DNA of 64,000 nucleotides, from positions 4,092,001 through 4,156,000 of the forward strand of contig NZ_CP134152.1 in the NCBI RefSeq assembly GCF_032164335.1, read 5' to 3'. A model generated the notes under the pieces. It was not told where the DNA came from. It searched no databases and was given only the letters and a program-made list of their open reading frames with translations. The stretch comes from Winslowiella toletana (GTDB taxonomy: Bacteria; Pseudomonadota; Gammaproteobacteria; Enterobacterales; Enterobacteriaceae). The position numbers and the translations under genes were made by a program. The stretch's first letter is position 1. Every line of letters begins with the position of its first letter. Positions 46,701 through 54,867 of this stretch are shown here, in pieces.

Positions 46701-46732
46701 GCCGCTATCTTTCTCACTTTCGCTCCAGTTAG
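40706..46732 (+). CDS. Giant repeat / SET-like / OTU-like protein 1 (putative effector)
   Basis: I start it at the ATG at 40706, where the N-terminus MENNAIARISN aligns with genes 2 and 3 and GGAG lies 11 bases upstream; a TTG at 40661 is rejected. The 2,008-residue product has no signal peptide. Layout: polar Ser/Pro/Ala-rich N-terminus (1-110), helical region (110-470), Gln/Glu/Arg-rich coiled stretch (465-500; QQADYRFYQQQRELKG), disordered linker (PDSDSSDSTEG, ~700), nine ~62-residue repeats (908-1521), SET-like domain (~1670-1810; SLGNGVFNG, TLLAPYAGIYH, NINTGQLGNNP, GEEYFINYGDE) and a C-terminal OTU-like domain with His1921 in MGHYDVE before Cys1940 in PDGNCLYQAVS. His before Cys suggests a circularly permuted OTU fold. 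A secreted, host-acting methyltransferase/deubiquitinase is inferred. Confidence 0.85.
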   Translation: MENNAIARISNSTQLAPAVVPFSHTAGLAQNVRQITNSAYFSATADQACAAQPDRQYPRPDALSLPADNPSASVTAVHFTPLPLPALAGTPLSLPDAALALASAGIASPVPADGASAPLVFARQMFSLAVRLLADRANPITAAFRADLELIQHRFRGLADGCVSQPFSDQNPLALSALNRDLALAQAIRSSESTLDNLRSLTTRLESIEQGRHEGIGTDERELAGRLRSFIRSRQTSLHLALRTTGIPRLQQAVSQMIMQRLFAAQPASAPGFTGDGYTTARLSADISRLLSGDAVRQLHALKLTWDSARQKTTASGAKKLTPLRWLALLETSREARAALVRALGEHLPGYRIVSTLAATPHDQSLQPALLECFTFCTALDSDARRHLQEVLADGQLYRAAQRCLQLVNDPEFFSRLNFSLTALNLQLEQKMKKQRNWVNLREALANFTADSQFQMLYGDKLKAQQDAERNAQQQADYRFYQQQRELKGQAWTDQREDRLDSIGREQEWLNEEVEIVCQVESTRKQRIVTLKEVNGVNSHITRDETRINKAPSFVVRVRRKDLIEARKTSDYAVRNLLFRTMGAIKGGETAHKTTPFAQAPVKQGHALRKVIVTDEDRQVRIAGYREKSDDLPLRIAVFDVRQELQRQWEHYALNPILLPDGANSDARPAFGLGTSKSSPPHAAPFRPASPLTSATAHAPDSDSSDSTEGSISYQPCLRVSEIFGRRNPPDTPLTDNLRPMSPVENQLLSQLHQLHGNITAADAGRRRQQDQAAALMQLEQCVANLGRERRLDQLPLPLQNAFASLFSELEPPAEATENTDATFGGAVTLAQLSQAIRYANNINTVHSISQPDLSQIISTWQDISLYMVKRQGSPPLLPKAKVTRATEPAASTSGINPQQPAGLSLADHCRIWRNMGQAQRDNFGGAQGYGKTVNIDARFWQQLACDDRLRDEGEALVAASAAIKKTDYILHLGNWKSMSQEQREMWGGPQGYASANEITVSTWERMVGRRGLQQPGRDRLVPVPVNSRRIGYYDHLVCWDKMSVEEKAAAGGARNYAHSHKLNLSTWKRLVNEDGLSNMGQLRLISYIGANHTSYGRHCEIWHGMQQQARQLAGGVVKYAVDNQLSVDCWLRLADDSGLTAEGRIRMSAHNSPAISDYGHHCIIWDRMSAEEKQQAGGVRGYGDVRRLTHRYWSSYATDQGLTEKGREKMMATLASGGKIDYSFQCQIWISRTPEFRARVGGARGYAKLNNLGMHWLALATDTGLTDEGLSRLTQTDRSRKDYDIHLLGWLKLPDDEKNADDAVRNYADQHGLHHKTFSFLANRNGLSNKGVERLLSGAFADEARAILFQQSDLSPTTVSTSSAETTTPHSDNMFSCSPATDSISASQSSSEIQDHQSFISYHCRQWQKITAENELIKAGAKNYALRNGINRFTWAKLANDSGLTVDGYAVMNKTLPGPMNYFPHLEAWSNITEELKNLGVKEYALKHNLRYSYFSRLVDKNGLKPKGIRILERHHARRPAKSLILRAKSLVTETTASQSPGTETPVVAIKTELPQPASLQRENIWQITLDDQGMTLNREQLDIPQPTQQDSIRNDFPILRDPDDPSRSLTLQAEGKASASEINTTNWGELNSIFAGMPSKERKAAKTKLSEAFRHAVEHETTLDITAGDRMMTAPTCHEVNGEIISLGNGVFNGSKQIVPSLTLLAPYAGIYHASVRSLQNERRKQGADRTSAYLFGTNAITRTVSGLASGNISKNINTGQLGNNPAIASNNVTAVRFGKNLTMLVTTRDVMPGEEYFINYGDEFQKAGTEVKAEPAEQIRQIATSPEITFSPEDLVRMADSMLRAPGAWHSELGEQAAVLLINSAQLPSGTVLTVKRDEVTHIYRQGQDEHFITGGYQPQPGETHVGLRYRELSGMGHYDVETAPGRIIPIAPDGNCLYQAVSRGLSEGGHNNFDFKRLRDIAANEFLAHSPRYLQMVDVARLKVELEARKLPVKRRYLSHFRSS
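43427..45268 (+). repeat. Nine ~62-residue protein repeats in giant gene 1
   Basis: The encoded repeats are degenerate at DNA level but share a clear pattern: DYxxH, then W about 4 residues later, M(S/T)xE, GG(A/V)xxYA, xLxxxTWxxL, then GL(T/S)xxG and R(L/M). Units include IWRNMGQ...GLRDEG-type unit 1, WKSMSQEQREMWGGPQGYA (unit 2), WDKMSVEEKAAAGGARNYA (unit 3) and WLRLADDSGLTAEG (end of unit 4). A 56-residue Ser/Thr-rich spacer separates units 7 and 8. The YA...TW...GLT part looks like a helix-turn-helix, which is an impression only. Confidence 0.85.
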
Positions 46733-46766
46733 CCACGGCGGCGGTAAAGGCAGATCTTTTGGCCGG

Positions 46767-47687
46767 TTAGTGATGAATTTTTTTTAGTTCGTCTTCTGTC
46801 AGACCGGTCATTTCTATCACAACGGAGGGGGATAAGCCTTTAGCCAGCATCATCCGGGCAACTTCTCGTTTTGCCTTCAGCTCACCCAGCTGAATTCCCT
46901 CAATACGCCCTTCCTGACGTCCTTCCTGACGCCCTTTCTGTTCCAGCTTTTGTGCAATAGTCATCAGTAGTTCCTCATGTTGCGGTGAACGTTGTGCCAG
47001 CTCGCGAATAAAGAAGCCAGCGGCCGCGGTATCTCCCACCTGAAGCATATATTGCAGCAGTGAGCTCAGCCGCTCTCCAGTAGTGTATCCACTGTGCAGC
47101 AGTGTGACCAGCCGCTCGCGCAACTCGGCAAGATCGCGCAGGCGAATATGTTTCTGCAACAGCTCCAGCATCGCCACTCGCCTGTGCGTCATGATTTCGT
47201 CATCAGGAATGGCAGTCACGTCAACCAGCGGAAAATCGCTGCTGTACAGTTGTGCCGCCAGCTCCGGATCGCTGAAAGCATGCAGCCAGTTCATCGGGTA
47301 AGGATAAGGGCTGACCTGTCCGTGATAAAACAACAACGGGATCACCAGCGGCAGCTGAAGATGCCCGGCATCAAGGTGGCGCTGCATCGCCGCAATGGCA
47401 TAGCGCATCAGCCGGAAGGTCATCTGTTTATCCGGCGAGCTCTGATGCTCAATCAGGCAATAAACATACCCGTCACCGCACCCTGCTTCCAGCGAATACA
47501 ACACATCTGAGTAATACGGTCGCAGGTCCTCTTCAATAAAGTTTCCCGACGCCAGTTGCAGAGTATCAAGGTTGCAGTGTGACTGCAGTTGCGCAGGCAG
47601 ATGAATCTGCAGAAAATCTCTGGCGGTTTCGGGATGGCTAAGCAACTGCCTGAATATCGAATCATGTGGGGCGGGTGTAGATGCCAT
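46767..47687 (-). CDS. Rpn family recombination-promoting nuclease / Transposase_31, copy 1
   Basis: The 306-residue protein is of the YhgA-like Rpn family (PD-(D/E)XK nucleases once called transposases). It begins PAPHDSIFRQLLSHPETARD, has the active-site region FIEEDLRPYYSDVLYSLEAG with YCLIEHQSS (Asp, then Glu-x-Gln), LPLVIPLLFYHGQ, and the typical charged C-terminal tail with short RQEG repeats before GLTEDELKKIHH. E. coli Rpn proteins promote RecA-independent recombination and some act as phage-defence toxins. It is convergent with giant gene 1 (34 bp between stops) and divergent from giant gene 2. Confidence 0.9.
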   Translation of the reverse strand: MASTPAPHDSIFRQLLSHPETARDFLQIHLPAQLQSHCNLDTLQLASGNFIEEDLRPYYSDVLYSLEAGCGDGYVYCLIEHQSSPDKQMTFRLMRYAIAAMQRHLDAGHLQLPLVIPLLFYHGQVSPYPYPMNWLHAFSDPELAAQLYSSDFPLVDVTAIPDDEIMTHRRVAMLELLQKHIRLRDLAELRERLVTLLHSGYTTGERLSSLLQYMLQVGDTAAAGFFIRELAQRSPQHEELLMTIAQKLEQKGRQEGRQEGRIEGIQLGELKAKREVARMMLAKGLSPSVVIEMTGLTEDELKKIHH

Positions 47688-47924
47688 ATTATCTTACCTG
47701 TCATTCCGTTTGACATATCCGGACGCTATCACAGAAACAGATTGGTTAAAATACAGACAGCAAATTCATCAGATAAATACCGCCCTGCTGTTCGCAAAAA
47801 AAGACCATATCGCTGTTTTAACGGTAAGAGTAATTGTACTTCCGTCTACATTTGTTAACCTGCCGAAATTATTTCAGTCAAAAAAGACCTGAAATCACGG
47901 CCTGACAGCGGAGCAGGTGCGCGT
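47688..47924. promoter_or_regulatory. Divergent Rpn/giant gene 2 intergenic region with conserved element
   Basis: The element at 47790-47875 is the counterpart of 40580-40664 before giant gene 1 (gttcgcaaaaaaagaccat, aattgtactt, cgtctacatttg). The ~100 bp to its left are specific to the Rpn side and should hold the Rpn promoter. GGAG lies 11 bases before the giant gene start, as in gene 1. The same region recurs unchanged at 54868-55104. Confidence 0.6.
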
Positions 47925-50900
47925 ATGGAAAACAACGCTATTGCCTGTATAAGTAACAGAACGCAGCTTGCCCCAGTTGCTGATTTAATCGGCAGTTCAT
48001 CAGCCCTGGCTGAGAATCTTCGCCACGTTACTAACAGCCCACATGCCAACGCAGCTCCCACGCTACAGGCTGACCAGCTTCTCCCACGATCCGCAGCCAC
48101 GCTGTCGCAGCCGGATACGCTTTCCGCCCCCGCTGCCGCGATTCATTTTAACCCGCTGCCGGTGCCCGCCTCCGTCAGTGCTGCACTCTGCCTGCCTGAT
48201 GCAGCACGAGCGCTGGCTACCACCGGAATAGCGCCGCCAGCCGCTGCCCCACAGATGTTTGCCCGGCAGCTTTACAGCCTTTCCACCAGACTGTTGGCTG
48301 AGCGCGGCAACGCCATCACCGTCGCCTTACGCGCCGATCTTGAGCTGATTCAGCGCCGTTTTCAGGGGTTGCCCGACAGCCAGGTCACTACCAGCCGCGA
48401 TTCCGCACTGCCCGCCCTGTACCGTGATCTCGCCCTGCTGCACGCTTTGCAAGGCGGCGAGCGCACCCTTGACGATCTCAGTGCGCTGACTAACCGATTG
48501 CAGAGTATTGAGCAGGGACGCATCAGCGGCATCGGGGCAGAGGAAAAAGCATCGGCCGGGCGACTGCGAAGTTTTATCGCCGACAGGCAAGCGTCCCTCC
48601 GCCTCGCGCTGCGAACTACGGAGATTCCACGCATGCAGCAGGTTGTCCGCCAGATAATTATGCAGGATCTGTTTGCGACGGACCGGACCGGGCCTCCCGC
48701 CGTCACCGGTATAGAGCGCACTGTCACCGGCCTGAGCAGCGACATTAGCCGCGTGCTGACCGGTGACGTCATTGGCAAACTGAACGCACTGAGGCTGGCA
48801 TGGGACCGGACACGTCAGCAAACCACTGCCTCCAAAGCAAAAAAGCTGACGACGCTCAGGTGGCTGGCGTTACTGGAAACCAGCCGCGAGGCTCGTGCAG
48901 CTTTAGTCCGCGCACTCGGCGAACACCTGCCCGGCTACCGTATCGTCAGCACGTTGGCAGCTACGCCGCATGACCAGTCGCTGCTGCCCGCTCTGCTGGA
49001 GTGCTTCACCTTCTGCACCGCACTGGATTCCGACGCCCGTCGCCATTTACAGGAAGTGCTGGCCGACGGTCAGATTTACCACGCAGCGCAGCGCAGTCTG
49101 CAGCTGGTCAACGATCCGGAATTCTTCAGCCGCCTGAATTTCAGCCTGACGGCACTCAACCTGCAGCTTGAGCAGAAAATGAAAAAACAGCGCAACTGGA
49201 TAAAACTGCGTGAAGCGCTGGACACCTTCACCGCCGATAATCAGTTTTTCATCGAGTGCGGAAACCGAACGAAGGCGCAGCAGGATGCGGAACGAACCCG
49301 GCAGCAGCAGGCCGACTACCGCTTATATCAGCAGCAGAGGGAGCTGAAGGGCCAGGCCTGGACAGAGCAGCGCGAGGATCGGCTCGACAGCATGCGGCGT
49401 GAGCAGGAGTGGCTGAACGAGGAAGTGGAGATCGTCTGCCAGGTGGAAAGCACCCGGAAACAACGCATCGTGACGCTGAAGGAGATCGACGGGGTCAACA
49501 GCCACATTACCCGCGATGAAACGCGCATTAATAAAGCACCGTCGTTTGTCGTCAGGGTCCGGCGCAAAGATCTGATCGAGGCGCGCAAAACCGGCGACTA
49601 TGCGGTGCGCAATCTGCTGTTTCGTACCATGGGGGCCATCAAAGGCGGTGAGACCGCGCATAAAACCACGCCTTTCGCGCAGGCTCCGGTTAAGCAGGGG
49701 CACGCGCTGCGCAAGGTGATCGTAACCGACGAAGATCGCCAGGTCAGGATCGCCGGATATCGTGAAAAAAGTGATGATTTGCCGCTGCGGATAGCGGTGT
49801 TTGACGTCAGACAGGAGCTGCAACGCCAGTGGGAACACTATGCGCTGAATCCGATACTGCTTCCCGACGGAGCGAACAGTGACGCCCGGCCTGCGTTCGG
49901 GCTGGGCACCAGTAAGAGCTCACCGCCTCATGCGGCTCCTTTTCGCCCTGCCAGTCCGCTGACGTCAGCCACCGCTCATGCCCCGGACTCAGACAGCAGC
50001 GACAGTACTGAAGGCTCGATCAGCTATCAACCCTGCCTGCGGGTTTCCGAGATTTTTGGCCGCAGAAACCCGCCCGACACACCGCTGACGGATAACCTGC
50101 GGCCAATGTCACCAGTTGAAAATCAGCTGCTGAGCCAGCTACATCAGCTGCACGGCAACATCACCGCCGCTGATGCCGGACGCAGACGCCAGCAGGATCA
50201 GGCGGCAGCGCTGATGCAACTGGAGCAGTGCGTGGCCAACCTCGGCCGGGAGCGGCGGCTGGATCAACTGCCACTCCCGCTACAGAACGCCTTCGCGTCG
50301 CTGTTTTCTGAGCTGGAGCCCCCGGCTGAGGCCACTGAAAACACCGATGCCACCTTCGGCGGTGCAGTGACGCTGGCGCAGCTCAGCCAGGCCATTCGTT
50401 ATGCCAATAATATCAATACCGTTCACAGCATATCGCAGCCGGATCTCAGCCAGATCATCTCAACCTGGCAGGATATATCCCTCTATATGGTTAAACGTCA
50501 GGGCTCGCCGCCGCTGCTGCCTAAAGCCAAAGTGACGCGCGCCACAGAGCCTGCCGCCAGTACCTCTGGTATTAATCCGCAACAGCCCGCCGGGCTCAGC
50601 CTTGCCGACCACTGCAGAATCTGGCGAAACATGGGCCAGGCACAGCGGGATAACTTTGGTGGTGCACAGGGCTATGGCAAAACCGTCAACATTGATGCCC
50701 GCTTCTGGCAGCAGCTGGCTTGTGACGATCGATTACGCGACGAGGGCGAAGCGCTGGTGGCGGCGTCAGCGGCCATAAAGAAAACTGACTATATTCTCCA
50801 TCTGGGCAACTGGAAGTCGATGAGCCAGGAGCAACGGGAGATGTGGGGCGGTCCTCAAGGTTATGCCAGTGCGAACGAAATAACCGTGTCGACCTGGGAA

Positions 50901-53900
50901 AGAATGGTCGGCCGCCGCGGACTGCAACAGCCAGGCAGAGACAGGCTGGTGCCGGTGCCGGTTAACTCGCGCAGAATCGGCTATTACGACCACCTGGTTT
51001 GCTGGGACAAAATGTCGGTAGAGGAAAAAGCCGCTGCCGGTGGTGCCAGAAATTATGCCCATTCGCATAAATTGAATCTGTCGACCTGGAAAAGGCTGGT
51101 CAACGAAGATGGGCTGTCAAACATGGGCCAACTGCGGTTAATCAGCTATATCGGTGCGAATCATACCAGCTACGGCAGGCACTGTGAGATCTGGCATGGC
51201 ATGCAGCAGCAGGCACGTCAGCTGGCCGGGGGAGTGGTGAAATATGCCGTCGATAATCAGTTAAGCGTCGACTGCTGGCTCAGGCTGGCTGACGACAGCG
51301 GATTAACTGCGGAAGGAAGAATCAGAATGTCTGCACACAACTCTCCCGCGATTAGCGATTATGGTCATCACTGTATAATCTGGGATCGGATGTCTGCGGA
51401 AGAAAAACAGCAAGCGGGCGGCGTACGCGGTTACGGGGATGTGCGTCGTCTGACGCATCGATACTGGTCAAGCTACGCTACCGATCAGGGCCTGACTGAA
51501 AAAGGGCGCGAAAAAATGATGGCTACTCTGGCGAGTGGAGGAAAAATTGATTACAGCTTTCAGTGCCAGATATGGATCTCCAGAACGCCCGAGTTCAGAG
51601 CCAGGGTTGGCGGCGCAAGAGGCTACGCTAAACTTAACAATCTTGGTATGCACTGGTTAGCGCTGGCCACCGACACCGGATTAACCGATGAGGGCCTTAG
51701 CAGGCTGACCCAGACCGACAGAAGCAGAAAAGATTACGATATTCATCTGCTCGGCTGGCTTAAGTTGCCGGATGATGAGAAAAACGCCGACGATGCCGTG
51801 AGAAACTATGCAGATCAGCATGGGCTTCATCATAAAACCTTTTCGTTTCTTGCCAACAGAAACGGCCTGTCGAATAAGGGCGTGGAACGGTTGCTATCCG
51901 GAGCCTTTGCCGATGAGGCGAGAGCCATTCTTTTCCAGCAATCAGATCTGTCGCCGACCACTGTATCAACATCTTCTGCAGAGACGACAACACCCCATTC
52001 GGACAATATGTTCTCCTGCAGCCCTGCAACTGACAGCATCTCTGCATCGCAATCATCCAGCGAAATTCAGGATCATCAATCATTTATATCTTATCACTGC
52101 CGACAATGGCAGAAGATAACCGCAGAAAACGAATTAATCAAAGCAGGGGCAAAAAACTATGCGTTGAGAAATGGCATCAACCGGTTTACCTGGGCAAAGC
52201 TGGCCAATGATTCCGGACTGACAGTGGATGGATACGCGGTGATGAATAAAACGCTTCCCGGCCCGATGAACTATTTTCCGCATCTTGAGGCGTGGTCCAA
52301 TATCACCGAAGAGCTGAAAAATCTGGGGGTGAAAGAGTACGCTTTGAAGCATAATTTAAGATACAGCTATTTTTCCCGGCTGGTTGATAAAAACGGACTG
52401 AAACCCAAAGGGATAAGAATTCTTGAGCGACACCACGCCAGACGACCAGCAAAATCCCTGATCTTACGCGCCAAATCTCTCGTCACTGAGACGACTGCCT
52501 CTCAATCGCCTGGAACAGAGACGCCAGTGGTGGCAATAAAAACTGAGTTGCCTCAGCCAGCCAGCCTCCAACGCGAGAATATCTGGCAAATCACGCTGGA
52601 TGATCAAGGTATGACGCTTAACCGGGAGCAGCTCGATATCCCACAGCCGACTCAACAGGATAGCATCCGCAATGATTTCCCTATCCTGCGCGATCCGGAC
52701 GATCCTTCCCGCAGCCTGACGCTTCAGGCCGAAGGCAAAGCGTCGGCCAGTGAGATCAATACCACCAACTGGGGTGAGCTGAATAGTATCTTTGCCGGTA
52801 TGCCCTCAAAGGAGAGGAAAGCAGCAAAAACGAAGCTGTCCGAAGCCTTTCGCCACGCGGTGGAGCACGAAACTACGCTGGATATTACCGCCGGTGACCG
52901 CATGATGACCGCGCCAACCTGCCATGAGGTGAACGGCGAGATTATTTCGCTGGGCAATGGCGTATTTAACGGCAGCAAGCAGATCGTTCCGTCGCTGACT
53001 CTGCTGGCACCCTATGCTGGCATCTATCATGCTTCTGTCAGATCGCTGCAGAACGAGCGCAGGAAACAGGGGGCAGATCGCACCTCAGCCTACCTTTTTG
53101 GCACCAATGCCATCACGCGTACCGTCAGCGGCCTGGCAAGCGGGAATATCAGCAAAAATATCAATACCGGCCAGTTGGGTAACAATCCCGCCATTGCCAG
53201 CAATAACGTTACCGCCGTACGTTTCGGTAAAAACCTTACCATGCTGGTCACCACCCGGGACGTGATGCCGGGTGAGGAGTACTTTATCAATTATGGCGAT
53301 GAATTTCAGAAGGCCGGGACTGAGGTAAAAGCTGAACCGGCAGAGCAGATCAGGCAGATTGCGACATCTCCGGAGATCACTTTCAGCCCTGAAGATCTTG
53401 TCAGGATGGCCGACTCGATGCTGCGCGCGCCGGGTGCCTGGCACTCTGAACTGGGGGAACAGGCGGCGGTATTGCTGATAAATTCGGCACAGCTGCCGTC
53501 CGGTACAGTGCTGACCGTTAAGCGGGACGAAGTGACCCATATTTATCGTCAGGGGCAGGACGAACACTTTATCACGGGAGGCTATCAGCCCCAGCCGGGA
53601 GAGACACACGTCGGACTGAGGTATCGCGAACTATCAGGCATGGGGCATTACGATGTTGAAACAGCACCGGGGCGGATTATTCCGATTGCGCCGGATGGCA
53701 ACTGCCTGTATCAAGCCGTCAGTCGCGGCTTAAGCGAAGGAGGCCACAACAATTTTGACTTCAAGCGCTTACGCGATATCGCGGCCAACGAGTTTCTTGC
53801 CCATAGCCCGCGCTATCTGCAAATGGTTGATGTTGCCAGGCTCAAAGTGGAGCTGGAAGCACGAAAACTGCCGGTTAAACGCCGCTATCTTTCTCACTTT

Positions 53901-53912
53901 CGCTCCAGTTAG
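47925..53912 (+). CDS. Giant repeat / SET-like / OTU-like protein 2 (hybrid of genes 1 and 3)
   Basis: The 1,995-residue product starts MENNAIACISNRTQLAP. From the start to base 49593 it is the same as giant gene 3, and from 49668 to the stop it is the same as giant gene 1; the 74 bp between are common to all three. It is therefore a clean chimera: the N-terminal ~557 residues of type 3 and the repeats, SET-like and OTU-like domains of type 1. The frame is kept across the junction, so a full-length functional product is expected. Repeats cover residues ~895-1508; the putative OTU pair is His1908 and Cys1927. Its regulatory region is that of gene 3. Confidence 0.85.
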   Translation: MENNAIACISNRTQLAPVADLIGSSSALAENLRHVTNSPHANAAPTLQADQLLPRSAATLSQPDTLSAPAAAIHFNPLPVPASVSAALCLPDAARALATTGIAPPAAAPQMFARQLYSLSTRLLAERGNAITVALRADLELIQRRFQGLPDSQVTTSRDSALPALYRDLALLHALQGGERTLDDLSALTNRLQSIEQGRISGIGAEEKASAGRLRSFIADRQASLRLALRTTEIPRMQQVVRQIIMQDLFATDRTGPPAVTGIERTVTGLSSDISRVLTGDVIGKLNALRLAWDRTRQQTTASKAKKLTTLRWLALLETSREARAALVRALGEHLPGYRIVSTLAATPHDQSLLPALLECFTFCTALDSDARRHLQEVLADGQIYHAAQRSLQLVNDPEFFSRLNFSLTALNLQLEQKMKKQRNWIKLREALDTFTADNQFFIECGNRTKAQQDAERTRQQQADYRLYQQQRELKGQAWTEQREDRLDSMRREQEWLNEEVEIVCQVESTRKQRIVTLKEIDGVNSHITRDETRINKAPSFVVRVRRKDLIEARKTGDYAVRNLLFRTMGAIKGGETAHKTTPFAQAPVKQGHALRKVIVTDEDRQVRIAGYREKSDDLPLRIAVFDVRQELQRQWEHYALNPILLPDGANSDARPAFGLGTSKSSPPHAAPFRPASPLTSATAHAPDSDSSDSTEGSISYQPCLRVSEIFGRRNPPDTPLTDNLRPMSPVENQLLSQLHQLHGNITAADAGRRRQQDQAAALMQLEQCVANLGRERRLDQLPLPLQNAFASLFSELEPPAEATENTDATFGGAVTLAQLSQAIRYANNINTVHSISQPDLSQIISTWQDISLYMVKRQGSPPLLPKAKVTRATEPAASTSGINPQQPAGLSLADHCRIWRNMGQAQRDNFGGAQGYGKTVNIDARFWQQLACDDRLRDEGEALVAASAAIKKTDYILHLGNWKSMSQEQREMWGGPQGYASANEITVSTWERMVGRRGLQQPGRDRLVPVPVNSRRIGYYDHLVCWDKMSVEEKAAAGGARNYAHSHKLNLSTWKRLVNEDGLSNMGQLRLISYIGANHTSYGRHCEIWHGMQQQARQLAGGVVKYAVDNQLSVDCWLRLADDSGLTAEGRIRMSAHNSPAISDYGHHCIIWDRMSAEEKQQAGGVRGYGDVRRLTHRYWSSYATDQGLTEKGREKMMATLASGGKIDYSFQCQIWISRTPEFRARVGGARGYAKLNNLGMHWLALATDTGLTDEGLSRLTQTDRSRKDYDIHLLGWLKLPDDEKNADDAVRNYADQHGLHHKTFSFLANRNGLSNKGVERLLSGAFADEARAILFQQSDLSPTTVSTSSAETTTPHSDNMFSCSPATDSISASQSSSEIQDHQSFISYHCRQWQKITAENELIKAGAKNYALRNGINRFTWAKLANDSGLTVDGYAVMNKTLPGPMNYFPHLEAWSNITEELKNLGVKEYALKHNLRYSYFSRLVDKNGLKPKGIRILERHHARRPAKSLILRAKSLVTETTASQSPGTETPVVAIKTELPQPASLQRENIWQITLDDQGMTLNREQLDIPQPTQQDSIRNDFPILRDPDDPSRSLTLQAEGKASASEINTTNWGELNSIFAGMPSKERKAAKTKLSEAFRHAVEHETTLDITAGDRMMTAPTCHEVNGEIISLGNGVFNGSKQIVPSLTLLAPYAGIYHASVRSLQNERRKQGADRTSAYLFGTNAITRTVSGLASGNISKNINTGQLGNNPAIASNNVTAVRFGKNLTMLVTTRDVMPGEEYFINYGDEFQKAGTEVKAEPAEQIRQIATSPEITFSPEDLVRMADSMLRAPGAWHSELGEQAAVLLINSAQLPSGTVLTVKRDEVTHIYRQGQDEHFITGGYQPQPGETHVGLRYRELSGMGHYDVETAPGRIIPIAPDGNCLYQAVSRGLSEGGHNNFDFKRLRDIAANEFLAHSPRYLQMVDVARLKVELEARKLPVKRRYLSHFRSS
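50607..52448 (+). repeat. Nine ~62-residue protein repeats in giant gene 2
   Basis: This array is the same as that in giant gene 1, shifted by 7,180 bp, because both lie in the duplicated unit. Confidence 0.85.
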
Positions 53913-53946
53913 CCACGGCGGCGGTAAAGGCAGATCTTTTGGCCGG

Positions 53947-54867
53947 TTAGTGATGAATTTTTTTTAGTTCGTCTTCTGTCAGACCGGTCATTTCTATCAC
54001 AACGGAGGGGGATAAGCCTTTAGCCAGCATCATCCGGGCAACTTCTCGTTTTGCCTTCAGCTCACCCAGCTGAATTCCCTCAATACGCCCTTCCTGACGT
54101 CCTTCCTGACGCCCTTTCTGTTCCAGCTTTTGTGCAATAGTCATCAGTAGTTCCTCATGTTGCGGTGAACGTTGTGCCAGCTCGCGAATAAAGAAGCCAG
54201 CGGCCGCGGTATCTCCCACCTGAAGCATATATTGCAGCAGTGAGCTCAGCCGCTCTCCAGTAGTGTATCCACTGTGCAGCAGTGTGACCAGCCGCTCGCG
54301 CAACTCGGCAAGATCGCGCAGGCGAATATGTTTCTGCAACAGCTCCAGCATCGCCACTCGCCTGTGCGTCATGATTTCGTCATCAGGAATGGCAGTCACG
54401 TCAACCAGCGGAAAATCGCTGCTGTACAGTTGTGCCGCCAGCTCCGGATCGCTGAAAGCATGCAGCCAGTTCATCGGGTAAGGATAAGGGCTGACCTGTC
54501 CGTGATAAAACAACAACGGGATCACCAGCGGCAGCTGAAGATGCCCGGCATCAAGGTGGCGCTGCATCGCCGCAATGGCATAGCGCATCAGCCGGAAGGT
54601 CATCTGTTTATCCGGCGAGCTCTGATGCTCAATCAGGCAATAAACATACCCGTCACCGCACCCTGCTTCCAGCGAATACAACACATCTGAGTAATACGGT
54701 CGCAGGTCCTCTTCAATAAAGTTTCCCGACGCCAGTTGCAGAGTATCAAGGTTGCAGTGTGACTGCAGTTGCGCAGGCAGATGAATCTGCAGAAAATCTC
54801 TGGCGGTTTCGGGATGGCTAAGCAACTGCCTGAATATCGAATCATGTGGGGCGGGTGTAGATGCCAT
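53947..54867 (-). CDS. Rpn family recombination-promoting nuclease / Transposase_31, copy 2
   Basis: The 306-residue product is the same as the one encoded at 46767-47687, with the YSDVLYSLEAG and LIEHQSS active-site region intact. It came with the 7,180 bp duplication. It lies between the stop of giant gene 2 and the start of giant gene 3 and is divergent from the latter. No copy follows giant gene 3. Confidence 0.9.
   Translation of the reverse strand: MASTPAPHDSIFRQLLSHPETARDFLQIHLPAQLQSHCNLDTLQLASGNFIEEDLRPYYSDVLYSLEAGCGDGYVYCLIEHQSSPDKQMTFRLMRYAIAAMQRHLDAGHLQLPLVIPLLFYHGQVSPYPYPMNWLHAFSDPELAAQLYSSDFPLVDVTAIPDDEIMTHRRVAMLELLQKHIRLRDLAELRERLVTLLHSGYTTGERLSSLLQYMLQVGDTAAAGFFIRELAQRSPQHEELLMTIAQKLEQKGRQEGRQEGRIEGIQLGELKAKREVARMMLAKGLSPSVVIEMTGLTEDELKKIHH

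Larger units (their letters stand above)
42414..49593. repeat. Direct tandem duplication, copy 1 (7,180 bp)
   Basis: This unit runs from codon ~570 of giant gene 1 through its 3' end, the Rpn gene, the upstream element and the 5' part of giant gene 2. Every stretch I compared with the next 7,180 bp is identical, including the encoded Rpn proteins and all antisense frames. The identity continues for 74 bp past the unit border. Confidence 0.9.

Noticed and set aside
47589..47892. Small plus-strand frames upstream of giant gene 2 (89 and 60 codons)
   Set aside because: They overlap the Rpn 5' end and the conserved upstream element, have no ribosome site and match nothing known.
53085..53609. 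174-codon antisense frame within giant gene 2 (also 45905-46429 in gene 1)
   Set aside because: It is a frame shadow of the well-conserved SET/OTU coding strand in a GC-rich gene, with no ribosome site or recognisable domain.
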